Below the pieces are notes generated by a model. That model did no database searches. It was not told the DNA's origin and worked only from the letters and a program-made list of their open reading frames with translations. From positions 1 through 12,246 of the forward strand of contig CAYLSO010000294.1 of assembly GCA_964386525.1 (NCBI GenBank): a DNA stretch of 12,246 nt, written 5' to 3'. The DNA is from CAYLSO01 sp964386525 (GTDB lineage: Bacteria; Eisenbacteria; RBG-16-71-46; DASYSL01). Every line of letters starts with the position of its first letter. The stretch's first letter is position 1. Shown here one piece after another: positions 5,926 to 12,246 of this stretch. Made by a program: the position numbers and the translations under genes.

Positions 5926-7179
5926 TCATAGCACGATGCTCGCCCAGGGATTGTGTGGCAGCGAGCAGCGCTGAAAGATCTTGAGCTTGAAGTACTCCGG
6001 GTCGCGGTAGCCGCGCGCCTGGTAGCGCAGCGCCGCGATCTTGCTGTTGATGGCCTCGGCCAGGCCAAGCGGCACGTCATGCTGGTGGCCGGCGATCACG
6101 GCCTCGAGATGTTCAGCCAGCCGCAGCGCCACGCGCTCGAGTTCCCGCAGATCGGTGCCGAGCACCGCCACGATCCAGTCATGGAGTCGGTCGCGCATCA
6201 CACCGAAGTACTTCCACGGATGGCGGAGGATCCCGCGGAGCTGCTCCTTGAGCAAGTAGGCCTGGTAGAGCGGCTGGTTGAGCGCCATCAGCTCGTGCAG
6301 CAGTAGCTTGTCCTTGTGCTTGAGGTTCTCCCGCGCCGACAGCAGCAGCCATTTCTTGACCTTGAGGGTCCGTCCCAGCTCGTCGCGGGGGGCGCCCGAG
6401 AACAAGCGCCGCCGAATCTGATTCAGCGCCTCGTTGACCCACTGGACGATGTAGAAGCGGTCAAGGATGTGAACCGCGTGTCGCAGCCGGCGGGCCAGGA
6501 TCGGCTGGTAGCCCAGGTCGCTGACCACCCCACGGATCTTCCGCCGGCCGCGTGGGCCCAGCGCCCGCAGAAACGGCAACAGCCCCCGGCGGCCCTTGCC
6601 GTCCCCTATCCACACCACCCGTCCGCTCTTCAGGTCGGTGACGATGGTGAAGTACACCCGGCCGCCGGTGCGCGACACCTCGTCCACCCCGATCCAGCGC
6701 AGCTTCCGAAGGTCCAGCGAGCGATCCCCGAACGCCAACTCGATGGCTCGCCCGTCCACCTTGGCCACCGTCGCCCACGACAGCCGCGCCATGGTGGCCA
6801 CCGCCTGCACCGGCAGCCGCGTGCACAGCGCCGCCAAGCGCCCGAAGAACCGCCGGGTCATCCGGAACCCGGGCATCGCGAACGGTAGCCGCTCCACCCG
6901 CGTTCCCCCGCAGCACGCCAGCCGCATCGGCCGCACCTCGAGATAGGTCTCCCAGTCACCGATCGAACAGTCCCGCAGCCAGATCGGCTTGGCTTCCGCG
7001 AACTCCCCGGTGGCGTGACGGCGCCCACAGTCCGGGCACTCATGCCGGCCCTCCTGCCGCCGGATCCGCACCACCTTCACCCAGCCCCGCCGCGGGTGCC
7101 GCACCCGCTCCACCCCCGTCACCTCGAACCCTTGCAACCCGAGGTAAGTCGCGACACAATCGTCCTGCCTCTGGTTCAT
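5926..7179 (-). CDS. ISL3-family transposase (417 aa)
   Basis: This DDE transposase moves the surrounding element. It has the ISL3 zinc-binding N-terminus (C48-P-D-C51, with C89/C90), a helix-turn-helix-like stretch around residues 120-145, and the DDE core: D166 in 'WIGVDEVS', D221 in 'VVSDLGY', the family motif 'ILDRFYIVQWVNEALNQIR' at 238-256, and E375 in 'LAEAINSKIAALRYQARGY'. The length is typical and the frame is uninterrupted. The ATG at 7179 has a GA-rich Shine-Dalgarno-like run just upstream. Its TGA overlaps an ATG (ATGA) that opens a frame into the adjoining kinase tail. Confidence 0.93.
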   Translation of the reverse strand: MNQRQDDCVATYLGLQGFEVTGVERVRHPRRGWVKVVRIRRQEGRHECPDCGRRHATGEFAEAKPIWLRDCSIGDWETYLEVRPMRLACCGGTRVERLPFAMPGFRMTRRFFGRLAALCTRLPVQAVATMARLSWATVAKVDGRAIELAFGDRSLDLRKLRWIGVDEVSRTGGRVYFTIVTDLKSGRVVWIGDGKGRRGLLPFLRALGPRGRRKIRGVVSDLGYQPILARRLRHAVHILDRFYIVQWVNEALNQIRRRLFSGAPRDELGRTLKVKKWLLLSARENLKHKDKLLLHELMALNQPLYQAYLLKEQLRGILRHPWKYFGVMRDRLHDWIVAVLGTDLRELERVALRLAEHLEAVIAGHQHDVPLGLAEAINSKIAALRYQARGYRDPEYFKLKIFQRCSLPHNPWASIVL

Positions 7180-7260
7180 CCCTCTGCCCCCCTCTCTCTT
7201 CGCAGGAAAGAACGGGGTATGGATGGACCAGGGGCTTCAGCTCGTCAGGGCCACCTCAGG

Positions 7261-7284
7261 CCCCACGGAAAGTTGAGAGGAGCC
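7261..7284 (-). repeat. ISL3 right terminal inverted repeat
   Basis: The sequence ends GTTGAGAGGAGCC on the plus strand, the inverse of the left end at 5902-5925. Confidence 0.88.
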
Positions 7285-7313
7285 GGATTATTGACCCAAT
7301 GGCAGCATGTCGC

Positions 7314-7420
7314 TCACCCGGACGGGCTCTCCGGGTTGGCGTCCCTCTCCAGCAGCGACTTGAACCGCGGGTGCTCCCGGATTGGGTCCCAGCACGGGTC
7401 GATGCGCACTGCCTGGGCCG
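7314..7420 (-). pseudogene. 3' remnant of a TPR-containing kinase/cyclase-type protein
   Basis: The frame 'AVRIDPCWDPIREHPRFKSL' followed by LERD and a stop matches the stereotyped C-terminus of TPR-repeat signalling proteins (Ser/Thr kinase-TPR or similar), usually written 'LRLDPxWDPLRxDPRFxxLL'. Only about 35 codons are recognisable. The frame continues open to 7520 without further homology that I recognise. It lies between the ISL3 element and the arylsulfatase and has no start of its own. It is probably the stub of a gene whose body was lost in a deletion. Confidence 0.65.
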
Positions 7421-7492
7421 GCTCCTTCATGGGTGCCAAGAATCCTCTCTGGCTTGTTGCCGGTCGTCTTTCGTCCCCGGGTCCGTCCGTGC

Positions 7493-7518
7493 GGCGGTCA
7501 CCGTTCCTGGTGGCCGCC
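7493..7518 (-). terminator. Hairpin downstream of the arylsulfatase, possible terminator
   Basis: On the minus strand GGCGGCCACC and GGTGACCGCC pair at 9 of 10 positions around a 6-base loop, beginning 26 bases after the sulfatase stop. There is no T tract, so this is tentative. Confidence 0.35.
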
Positions 7519-7544
7519 ACCCGTCAAGAATCCATGTTGATCGC

Positions 7545-9920
7545 CTACTGCCGGGCCATCGCGATGCGGAGGGCGTCCTCCGGGTTGACCATGTGATCCG
7601 CGCCCTCAGCGGCGTCGGCGATCGCGAGCACCACTCCCTTGACTCGGCCGTTGAAGGCGTTCCCCTGCGGGCCGTAGTCCTGGGAGACGGGGGCCCCGCT
7701 GTCCTCCCCGACGTCGCAGCCGTCGTCGGCGGAGAAGATCATCGCCTGCGTCATGGGGATAGCCCCTTCGCCGACCTTCTTGCCGTCGGTGTACAGGGTC
7801 ACCTTGCCGCCCTTGCCCAGACCGCCCCCGGCGTAGGCGAACTCCATGCGCACCTGATGCTCCCCCGCCGGGATCGGGGTGTTCCCCTCGACGTAGAAGT
7901 GATTCACGCCTGCCACGTTGTAGCAGTACTTGAGCTTGCCGTTCTTCGCGTACAGGCTCCAGCCGCCGATGTTCGCGCCCTGGGCGATGATGACGCCCTC
8001 GGCCCCCATCTCCGGCACCACGATCTCGGCCGTGACGGAGTGCGACCTGTTCTTGATGTTCAGGACACAGTTCTCCGACAGGCGCCCCATGCCACCGAAG
8101 AGGAGCTGGGTCTTCCCCCTGACGAGCACCGGCCGGCCGGCGTTGCCCGCGTCAAGCTTCTCGGTAACCCGATCGTCGATGGGCAGCACCTTGTAGCGCG
8201 TTGCCTCGATCAACCACAAGCGCTGCAGCTCGTGGAGCTTCTGCGGCATCTCCTTGGACAGATCCTTCGCCTGGCTCCAGTCCTTGTTGGTGTCGTAGAG
8301 CTCCCAGACGTCGTCGTCGAGGGCGATCGTCTTCTGGCCCACGAGGATCCAGGGCGTCCGGTGCTTCGTCACCGCGGTCCACCCCTTGTGGTAGATGCCG
8401 CGGTTTCCGAACATCTCGAAGTACTGCGTCTCGTGCCGCTCGGGCGCCTTGGCGCCGTTGAACGAGTAGAGCATGCTGACGCCCTCGATCGGGTCCTGAT
8501 GCACGCCGTTCACCGAGACCGGTTCGGGCAGCCCCGCCGCCTCGAGGATCGTCGGCGCCACGTCGATCACGTGATGGAACTGCGAGCGGATCTCGCCCTT
8601 GGCCTGGATCCCCTTCGGCCAGTGGACGATGGTGCCGTTGCGCGTTCCGCCCCAGTGCGAGGCGACCTGCTTAGTCCACTGGTAGGGCGTGTCCATCGCG
8701 TGCGCCCAGCCCACGGCGTAGTGGTTGTAGGACTCGGGCCCGCCGAGCTTGTCGAGCCGGGCCATGAGGAATTCCGGCGTCTCGAGGGCAGCCAAGCCGT
8801 TGAAGTTGGCCATCTCGTTGTAGGCGCCGTTGAGCGTCCCCTCGGCGGAGGCACCGTTGTCGCCGATGATGTAGTAGACGAGCGTATCGTCGAGGATGCC
8901 GAGCTTCTGAAGCGACTCGACCAGCCTGCCCACGTGATGGTCGGTGTACTCCATGAAGCCCGCGTAGACCTCCATCTGCCTCCGCAGCACCGGCTTCAAC
9001 GCCTCCGGCATGTCGTCCCACGCCGGGATCTCCTCGTGGCGGGCGGTGAGCTCGCAGTCGGCCGGGATGACCCCGAGCTTCTTCTGCCGGGCGATGGTCT
9101 CCTCGCGCAGCTTGTCCCAGCCCTGGTCGAACTTGCCCTTGTACTTGTCGGCCCACTCCTTCGGCACGTGGTGGGGGGCGTGGGTGGCGCCGGGCGCGAA
9201 GTAGATGAAGAACGGCTTGTCGGGCGCAAGGGCCTTCTGCTGCCCAATCCAGGCCACCGCCTTGTCGGTCATATCTTCCATGAGGTGGTAGCCCTCTTCG
9301 GGCGTCTTCTCCGGCTCGACCGGCGTAGTCCCCTCGTAGAGCGTTGGGTACCACTGGTTGGCCTCGCCGCCGATGAAGCCGTAGAAATATTCGAAACCAC
9401 CGCCGCCTGTAGGCCAGGCGTCGAACGGGCCGATCGGACTCGTCTCCCACACCGGCACTTCATGGCACTTGCCGAACTGTGCCGTGGAGTAGCCGTTGAG
9501 CTTTAGTGTCCGCGCTAGCGGCGACATGGAGTTGGGCAGCACCGAGCAGTAGCCCGGCGCGCCGGTCGCGACCTCGGTGATGCCGCCCATGCCACAGGAG
9601 TGGTGGTTGCGCCCGGTCAGCAGTGCCTGCCGCGTCGGCGAGCAGAGGGCGGTGGTGTGGAAGCGGTTGAACTTCAGGCCGCCGGCCGCCAGCTTCTCGG
9701 CGTTCGGCGTTTGGCAGGGGCCGCCGAAAGCGCTGGAGGATCCGAATCCCGCGTCGTCTATGAGGATGATCAGCACGTTGGGTGCGCCCTTGGGCGGGCG
9801 CAGCTGTTCGATCGACGGGAACTTGCTGTCCGGGTCCCTCGCGTCGTAGGCGATGAACTGGGGTCGCAGGGTGTTCGGCATTGGGAGATGCGAACGGTGC
9901 TTTCTATCTTCGCTGCTCAT
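7545..9920 (-). CDS. Large type I arylsulfatase (791 aa, AtsD-like)
   Basis: This enzyme hydrolyses sulfate esters using a formylglycine made from Cys or Ser in the C/S-x-P-x-R motif. Here the motif is C93-S-P-T-R97, followed by LTGRNHHSCG. Other type I residues are visible: metal-binding D55-D56 in 'LIDDAGFG', K151 and H153 in 'QFGKCHE', H247 in 'GATHAPHH', D354-N355 in 'IIGDNGA', and probably K417. The extra C-terminal 200 residues (beta-rich, with 'GGKVTLYTDGKKVGEG') are shared with large AtsD-like sulfatases of about 780 residues, so it is full length. No signal peptide is seen, so it is probably cytoplasmic. The ATG at 9920 was chosen over an earlier in-frame start at 9947 because GGAGGAG sits 8 bases upstream. 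No formylglycine-generating enzyme is in the window. Confidence 0.95.
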   Translation of the reverse strand: MSSEDRKHRSHLPMPNTLRPQFIAYDARDPDSKFPSIEQLRPPKGAPNVLIILIDDAGFGSSSAFGGPCQTPNAEKLAAGGLKFNRFHTTALCSPTRQALLTGRNHHSCGMGGITEVATGAPGYCSVLPNSMSPLARTLKLNGYSTAQFGKCHEVPVWETSPIGPFDAWPTGGGGFEYFYGFIGGEANQWYPTLYEGTTPVEPEKTPEEGYHLMEDMTDKAVAWIGQQKALAPDKPFFIYFAPGATHAPHHVPKEWADKYKGKFDQGWDKLREETIARQKKLGVIPADCELTARHEEIPAWDDMPEALKPVLRRQMEVYAGFMEYTDHHVGRLVESLQKLGILDDTLVYYIIGDNGASAEGTLNGAYNEMANFNGLAALETPEFLMARLDKLGGPESYNHYAVGWAHAMDTPYQWTKQVASHWGGTRNGTIVHWPKGIQAKGEIRSQFHHVIDVAPTILEAAGLPEPVSVNGVHQDPIEGVSMLYSFNGAKAPERHETQYFEMFGNRGIYHKGWTAVTKHRTPWILVGQKTIALDDDVWELYDTNKDWSQAKDLSKEMPQKLHELQRLWLIEATRYKVLPIDDRVTEKLDAGNAGRPVLVRGKTQLLFGGMGRLSENCVLNIKNRSHSVTAEIVVPEMGAEGVIIAQGANIGGWSLYAKNGKLKYCYNVAGVNHFYVEGNTPIPAGEHQVRMEFAYAGGGLGKGGKVTLYTDGKKVGEGAIPMTQAMIFSADDGCDVGEDSGAPVSQDYGPQGNAFNGRVKGVVLAIADAAEGADHMVNPEDALRIAMARQ

Positions 9921-9985
9921 GGCTTCTTCTCCTCCGCATGGGCGCACCTGAAAACTGCCATCAGAATCTCATTGTTCAGGAACAT
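9917..9985 (-). CDS. Possible 22-residue leader ORF overlapping the sulfatase start
   Basis: An ATG at 9985 with GAGGGG 7 bases upstream opens a 22-codon frame (starting MFLNNEILMAVF, ending EEKKP). Its TGA overlaps the sulfatase ATG as ATGA. The good ribosome site and the overlap suggest translational coupling. The peptide resembles nothing I know. It could also be chance, since the sulfatase has its own Shine-Dalgarno inside this frame. Confidence 0.35.
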   Translation of the reverse strand: MFLNNEILMAVFRCAHAEEKKP

Positions 9986-10076
9986 CGGGTTACCCCTCGT
10001 TTCAGTTCTTCAACCCCAGCCTGCGGATCCTTGCCCTGCGGCCTTGGCTCCGCTATTACGATCGCCAGCGCCCCCA

Positions 10077-10100
10077 CCGGGCCACCGGCGGTGATCCCGG
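10077..10100 (-). other. Hairpin in the 243-bp gap upstream of the sulfatase
   Basis: On the minus strand CCGGG-A-TCACC pairs with GGTGG-CCCGG around a GCC loop, with one bulged A and one G-T pair. It lies about 130 bases after the stop of the 10229-10939 gene and about 90 bases before the leader ORF. It could end the first transcript or form a leader structure for the second. No T tract follows. The rest of 9986-10228 shows no gene or clear promoter. Confidence 0.35.
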
Positions 10101-10228
10101 CGGCGGTTCAAGCCACCGAGAGGATCGCTGCTTCCCTCGAGACCCCCGATGCGGTGGTAATGGATCCAGGCCGATCGCGTCGGCTGCAGAAAAGCAACCT
10201 CTTCGTCGTGGTCACGCCCCTCACCCAA

Positions 10229-10939
10229 TCACGGGCCCTGCTTGCGGTAGCCGCTGTTCTGGACATCGACCTTGAGCTTCTGCGCGCTGATCTCCAGGAC
10301 TTCCTTCGCCGGGTAGAGCGTGCCGTCCGCCAGCGCCGCGTAGCTCACCTTCGCGGAGACCGGGCTCTTCTCCTTCGCCAGCTCGACGTACGACGTGATC
10401 GAGACCACCTGCAGCGTGTTCACGGCCGCGTCCGCTTCGACACCTACCTCGTCCTCGGGCTTCAGATAGTTCTTGATCGTGATGCGGACGCGTCCGTCCG
10501 CGCCGGGCAGGGAAACGCTGACGTTCCCGGCCGCTTTCGCGGCCTGGATCCGCGCTGGATCGAGGGGCGAGTATTGGTGCAGCAAGTCGACCGCAGCTTT
10601 GAGCGAAGCCTGGAGCTCGGCCTTCTTGGACTCGGCCACTTTGCCTCGGACTCCCCGCTTCTTCGCCTCCTGCGCGTCTGCGGCGAGCGGGACTTTCTGG
10701 AGCGCACCCTCGGCGCCGTAATAGCACCGATACTGCTGGCGGACCTTCTCCTCGCCGCTCAGTGACAGGGCGACCGTCTCGACCCATTCGTACTGCTTGA
10801 GCGCCGCCTTGCTGGCCACGAGCGACTGCTTCACCATCTCGACCCGATCTTGGGGCGAGGGAGCAGACTCCTGCGCCACTGCAACCCCCGCCAACGAACC
10901 GAGAAGCACCCCGCCTACCAGACTCATCCGAAGCCACAT
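10229..10939 (-). CDS. Secreted hypothetical protein (236 aa)
   Basis: This is an exported protein with a signal peptide (MWLRMSLVGGVLLGSLAGVAVA, cleavage near AVA-QE). The mature region begins with a helical segment ('VEMVKQSLVASKAALKQYEWVETVALSLSGEEK'), then 'RCYYGAEGALQKVPL' and a Lys/Ala-rich helix. It ends with a beta-rich domain whose last part ('VQVVSITSYVELAKEKSPV'-like strands, then 'YAALADGTLYPAKEVLEI') could bind a hydrophobic ligand or be part of a lipoprotein-carrier-like fold. Similar uncharacterised proteins with 'LKQYxWVETxxLSLxGE' occur in Acidobacteria-type genomes, as far as I recall. The ATG at 10939 is preceded by GGAAAGGA at a good spacing. An upstream frame to 11074 only adds Arg-rich sequence antisense to nothing and overlapping the kinase remnant. 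Confidence 0.8.
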   Translation of the reverse strand: MWLRMSLVGGVLLGSLAGVAVAQESAPSPQDRVEMVKQSLVASKAALKQYEWVETVALSLSGEEKVRQQYRCYYGAEGALQKVPLAADAQEAKKRGVRGKVAESKKAELQASLKAAVDLLHQYSPLDPARIQAAKAAGNVSVSLPGADGRVRITIKNYLKPEDEVGVEADAAVNTLQVVSITSYVELAKEKSPVSAKVSYAALADGTLYPAKEVLEISAQKLKVDVQNSGYRKQGP

Positions 10940-11003
10940 GACCCGGTCCTTTCCGTGGCTGCTTTGCCCCCTATCGACCCAGACGCCGGTGACCTGCTCC
11001 AGA

Positions 11004-11210
11004 TCAAGGAATCGGAACTTCCTGTCGCGCCCCAAGCGACGCCTTCGCGCCTGCCGCAGCCGGGTCGCGGGCAACCTCGGCGTGGACGACCTTGAGAGCG
11101 ACGTCGCGGCCTAGGCGTGTATCACGGGCGCGATACACCTCTCCCATCCCGCCGGCTCCCAGCGGGGCGAGGATCTTGTAGGGTCCGAGAGTGGTGCCTG
11201 CGGCCAGCAT
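11004..11210 (-). pseudogene. Ser/Thr kinase 5' remnant (about 52 kinase codons of a 68-codon frame)
   Basis: The ATG at 11210 starts MLAAGTTLGPYKIL and continues with LGAGGMGEVY and 'RDTRLGRDVALKVVHAEVAR', so it includes the ATP loop and the VAIK lysine. The frame then drifts ('DPAAAGAKASLGARQEVPIP') and stops at 11004. A normal kinase would continue with 'RxRFEREAxAxAxLNHPNI' and another 200 or more residues, all absent. There are hints of kinase-like arginines in another frame just after the break, so a small indel plus deletion is likely. Its first 100 bases are 87% identical to the remnant at 5616-5715. Confidence 0.85.
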
Positions 11211-11267
11211 CGGCTCCCTCCGGGCTCTTCGAGCGGGAAGGACGACCCGCCTGGAAAGCCGCAAACG

Positions 11268-11295
11268 AGAGTACACCCCCGGGGGGAATCTTCAA
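11268..11295 (-). promoter_or_regulatory. Candidate sigma-70-type promoter of the kinase remnant
   Basis: On the minus strand TTGAAG (11295-11290) and TACTCT (11273-11268) are separated by 16 bases, 57 bases before the kinase ATG. The match to consensus is partial (4/6 and 3/6). The spacer is a CCCCCGGGGG palindrome. Confidence 0.3.
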
Positions 11296-11413
11296 GGTTG
11301 CAGGTTCCGATGAGTCTGGCCGCGGCCGGAGTGAAGTTCCGCTGTATCAACTGGGGTCTTAATCCTTCGAACTCGAAACCCCCTGCACCAGAGCGCGATG
11401 CAGAAGGTTCTCA

Positions 11414-11497
11414 AACTGGCTCCCCATCGTCGACTCATTCCGAACTCTGTGTCTGATGCCGCCGAGGGAGGTTCTCGCGGTCTTCAACGGGTTGCGG
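11414..11497. repeat. 84-bp dispersed repeat, copy 2
   Basis: This is the same-orientation partner of 2365-2448; the shared core includes CGAACTCTGTGTCTG and GCCGCCGAGGGAGGTTC on the plus strand. Here it lies about 200 bases upstream of the kinase remnant rather than next to a hicB-like gene, so the repeat is not tied to one gene family. Confidence 0.75.
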
Positions 11498-11701
11498 GAG
11501 TTGGCGCGGGCGAGGTGATTGCCTGAGGCTCCAGGTAACACGCTCCCGGGCTGGGAAGTGGGAGATGTGAATCACGGGGGTCCGGAGTCCATCAGCCCTG
11601 GCAGGAATCTCCGCGTGTCCTGGGCCGCCCCCTGTGCCAGCAGCCGCGCCTTGCTCTCTCTAGGCCCGCGCGGACAGCGCCTTTCGCCCTCCCCCCAACG
11701 T

Positions 11702-11733
11702 GCGAGGCGGCCAGGAATCCCCGACCGCCTCGC
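11702..11733 (-). terminator. Stem-loop after the FG-GAP/FlgD-tail gene, possible terminator
   Basis: GCGAGGCGG and CCGCCTCGC form a perfect 9-bp stem with a 14-base loop, starting 23 bases after the stop at 11757. No T tract follows. Confidence 0.4.
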
Positions 11734-11756
11734 GCGCTCCATGTTCCTGCCCGCCC

Positions 11757-12246
11757 TTATTGGAGAATCACGATTCTCCGCGTGATGTCCTGCCGGTCCG
11801 CGGTGAATCTGACGAAGTAGACGCCCGCCGCCGCCCCCACCTCGCGGCTCTTCCAGGTGGCGACGTGATTCCCTGCCGGGAGTTCGCCGTCCACAAGCCT
11901 GGCTACCCGCCGTCCGCTGACGTCGTAGATCGAGAGCGCCACACGAGCCCCGGCCGGAAGACCAAAGCGGAAGTCCACCCCGCCCGCGGCCGGGTTCGCT
12001 CCGGCTAGCGCGAACGAGATCTCGGTCGGGGCTTCCTCCGCCACATCGACGACCCCGATCGCGAAGCGCTGCTCCGGGCCGAACGGTGAGCCGGCCCAGG
12101 CGCCATCCACCGCCTGCACGCTCCAGTAGTAAATCCCCGGCGCCACGTTCACCGTCCACTCGGTGCGTTGCTGTGCGTTGCCCAGTTGCACGAGCCGGCG
12201 ATAGCCGCCGGTCACGTGTGCCATGCCCGAAGCGACCTCGCTGCCC
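11757..12246 (-). CDS. Secreted FG-GAP-type protein, C-terminal part with FlgD-like sorting domain (5' end off the right edge)
   Basis: The frame is open to the right edge and ends in TAA at 11757. The first part, 'GYRRLVQLGNAQQRTEWTVN' followed by 'APGIYYWSVQAVDGAWAGSPF', is a fibronectin-like module that commonly follows FG-GAP/VCBS repeats. Then come a linker ('VVDVAEEAPTEISFALAGAN') and a terminal FlgD-Ig-like domain ('VALSIYDVSGRRVARLVDG', 'LPAGNHVATW', 'GVYFVRFTA', 'RRIVIL'), the type used as a C-terminal sorting signal in T9SS-like secretion and very common in Eisenbacteria proteins. The protein is therefore probably exported and surface-bound or released. The repeats themselves lie outside the window. 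An internal ATG at 12224 is not the real start. Confidence 0.85.
   Translation of the reverse strand, partial: GSEVASGMAHVTGGYRRLVQLGNAQQRTEWTVNVAPGIYYWSVQAVDGAWAGSPFGPEQRFAIGVVDVAEEAPTEISFALAGANPAAGGVDFRFGLPAGARVALSIYDVSGRRVARLVDGELPAGNHVATWKSREVGAAAGVYFVRFTADRQDITRRIVILQ

Larger units (their letters stand above)
5902..7284 (-). mobile_element. ISL3-family insertion sequence, complete (1383 bp)
   Basis: The ends begin GGCTCCTCTCA, typical of ISL3 (GGCTCT-like), and enclose an intact transposase. ISL3 elements normally make an 8-bp target duplication, but the flanks here are CAAATTCA on the left and GGATTATT on the right and do not match. The left flank is a PD40-kinase tail and the right flank leads to a TPR-type tail. 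This suggests that the copy arose by recombination between two elements, or suffered an adjacent deletion. Confidence 0.9.
11211..11756. other. 546-bp stretch without a convincing gene
   Basis: It holds the upstream region of the kinase remnant with a candidate promoter (11268-11295), the second 84-bp repeat copy (11414-11497), and a stem-loop near 11702-11733 after the FG-GAP-type gene. A 60-codon minus-strand frame across the repeat (11359-11541) is open, but its changes relative to the other copy are mostly amino-acid-altering and it has no homology that I recognise. Confidence 0.6.

Noticed and set aside
7281..7294. CCGGATTATT beside the ISL3 right end, resembling the IS1380 terminus
   Set aside because: Ten bases match the IS1380 end, but two belong to the ISL3 repeat and the match stops before the conserved CATGAAG, so chance is adequate.
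3432..7420. A new defence island or composite transposon
   Set aside because: The two IS elements belong to different families and carry only their transposases; the DNA between and around them is kinase and secreted-protein debris with no nuclease, reverse transcriptase, helicase or other effector genes.
7299..9506. A 735-codon plus-strand open frame opposite the sulfatase
   Set aside because: It is antisense to a clearly conserved enzyme. Its His/Leu/Val/Arg-rich composition mirrors the sulfatase codons and has no recognisable domain.
11762..11779. Perfect palindrome GGAGAATC-GATTCTCC near the end of the FG-GAP-type gene
   Set aside because: It lies inside the conserved coding sequence for RRIVIL just before the stop; a separate stem-loop follows at a better place for termination.

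Overview
The window is high-GC bacterial DNA, probably from a poorly cultivated soil or sediment lineage of the Eisenbacteria, Acidobacteriota or Gemmatimonadota type. Three things point there: eukaryote-like Ser/Thr kinases of the 'GTTLGPYKILAPLGAGGMGEVY' class with PD40 propeller tails, an FG-GAP-type secreted protein with a FlgD-like C-terminal sorting domain (common in Eisenbacteria), and GC-rich codon use throughout. The taxonomic call is inference. No rRNA, tRNA or CRISPR array was seen.

Left part (1-3130): the 5' end of a kinase gene leaves the window at the left edge, preceded by a small basic protein gene on the same strand. Divergent from them is an intact M20C aminoacyl-histidine dipeptidase (pepD), which ends in a strong hairpin terminator shared with a convergent, orphan HicB-like antitoxin whose N-terminus looks replaced. 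A secreted hypothetical protein follows on the minus strand.

Middle (3138-7420): this is a graveyard of broken genes around two intact insertion sequences. It holds a DUF1801-like 3' remnant, a frameshifted beta-barrel-like gene, an IS1380-family element (1685 bp, CTAG target duplication), a kinase 5' remnant, a kinase PD40 3' remnant, an ISL3-family element (1383 bp, no target duplication) and the tail of a TPR/kinase-type protein. Removing the IS1380 element and one CTAG copy in silico joins the kinase 5' remnant, in frame, to the signal peptide of the barrel-like gene. A kinase/secreted-protein chimera therefore existed before the IS landed in it.

Right part (7545-12246), all minus strand: a complete large type I arylsulfatase with a possible 22-residue leader ORF overlapping its start, a secreted hypothetical protein, a second kinase 5' remnant 87% identical over 100 bp to the first, a 546-bp stretch without a clear gene that carries the second copy of an 84-bp dispersed repeat (the first copy lies at the hicB start), and the 3' end of the FG-GAP/FlgD-tail secreted protein.

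Apart from pepD, the sulfatase and the transposases, few genes here are demonstrably functional, and they do not form one pathway. I see no convincing new defence or biosynthetic system. The noteworthy signal is repeated breakage and re-joining of kinase gene ends.
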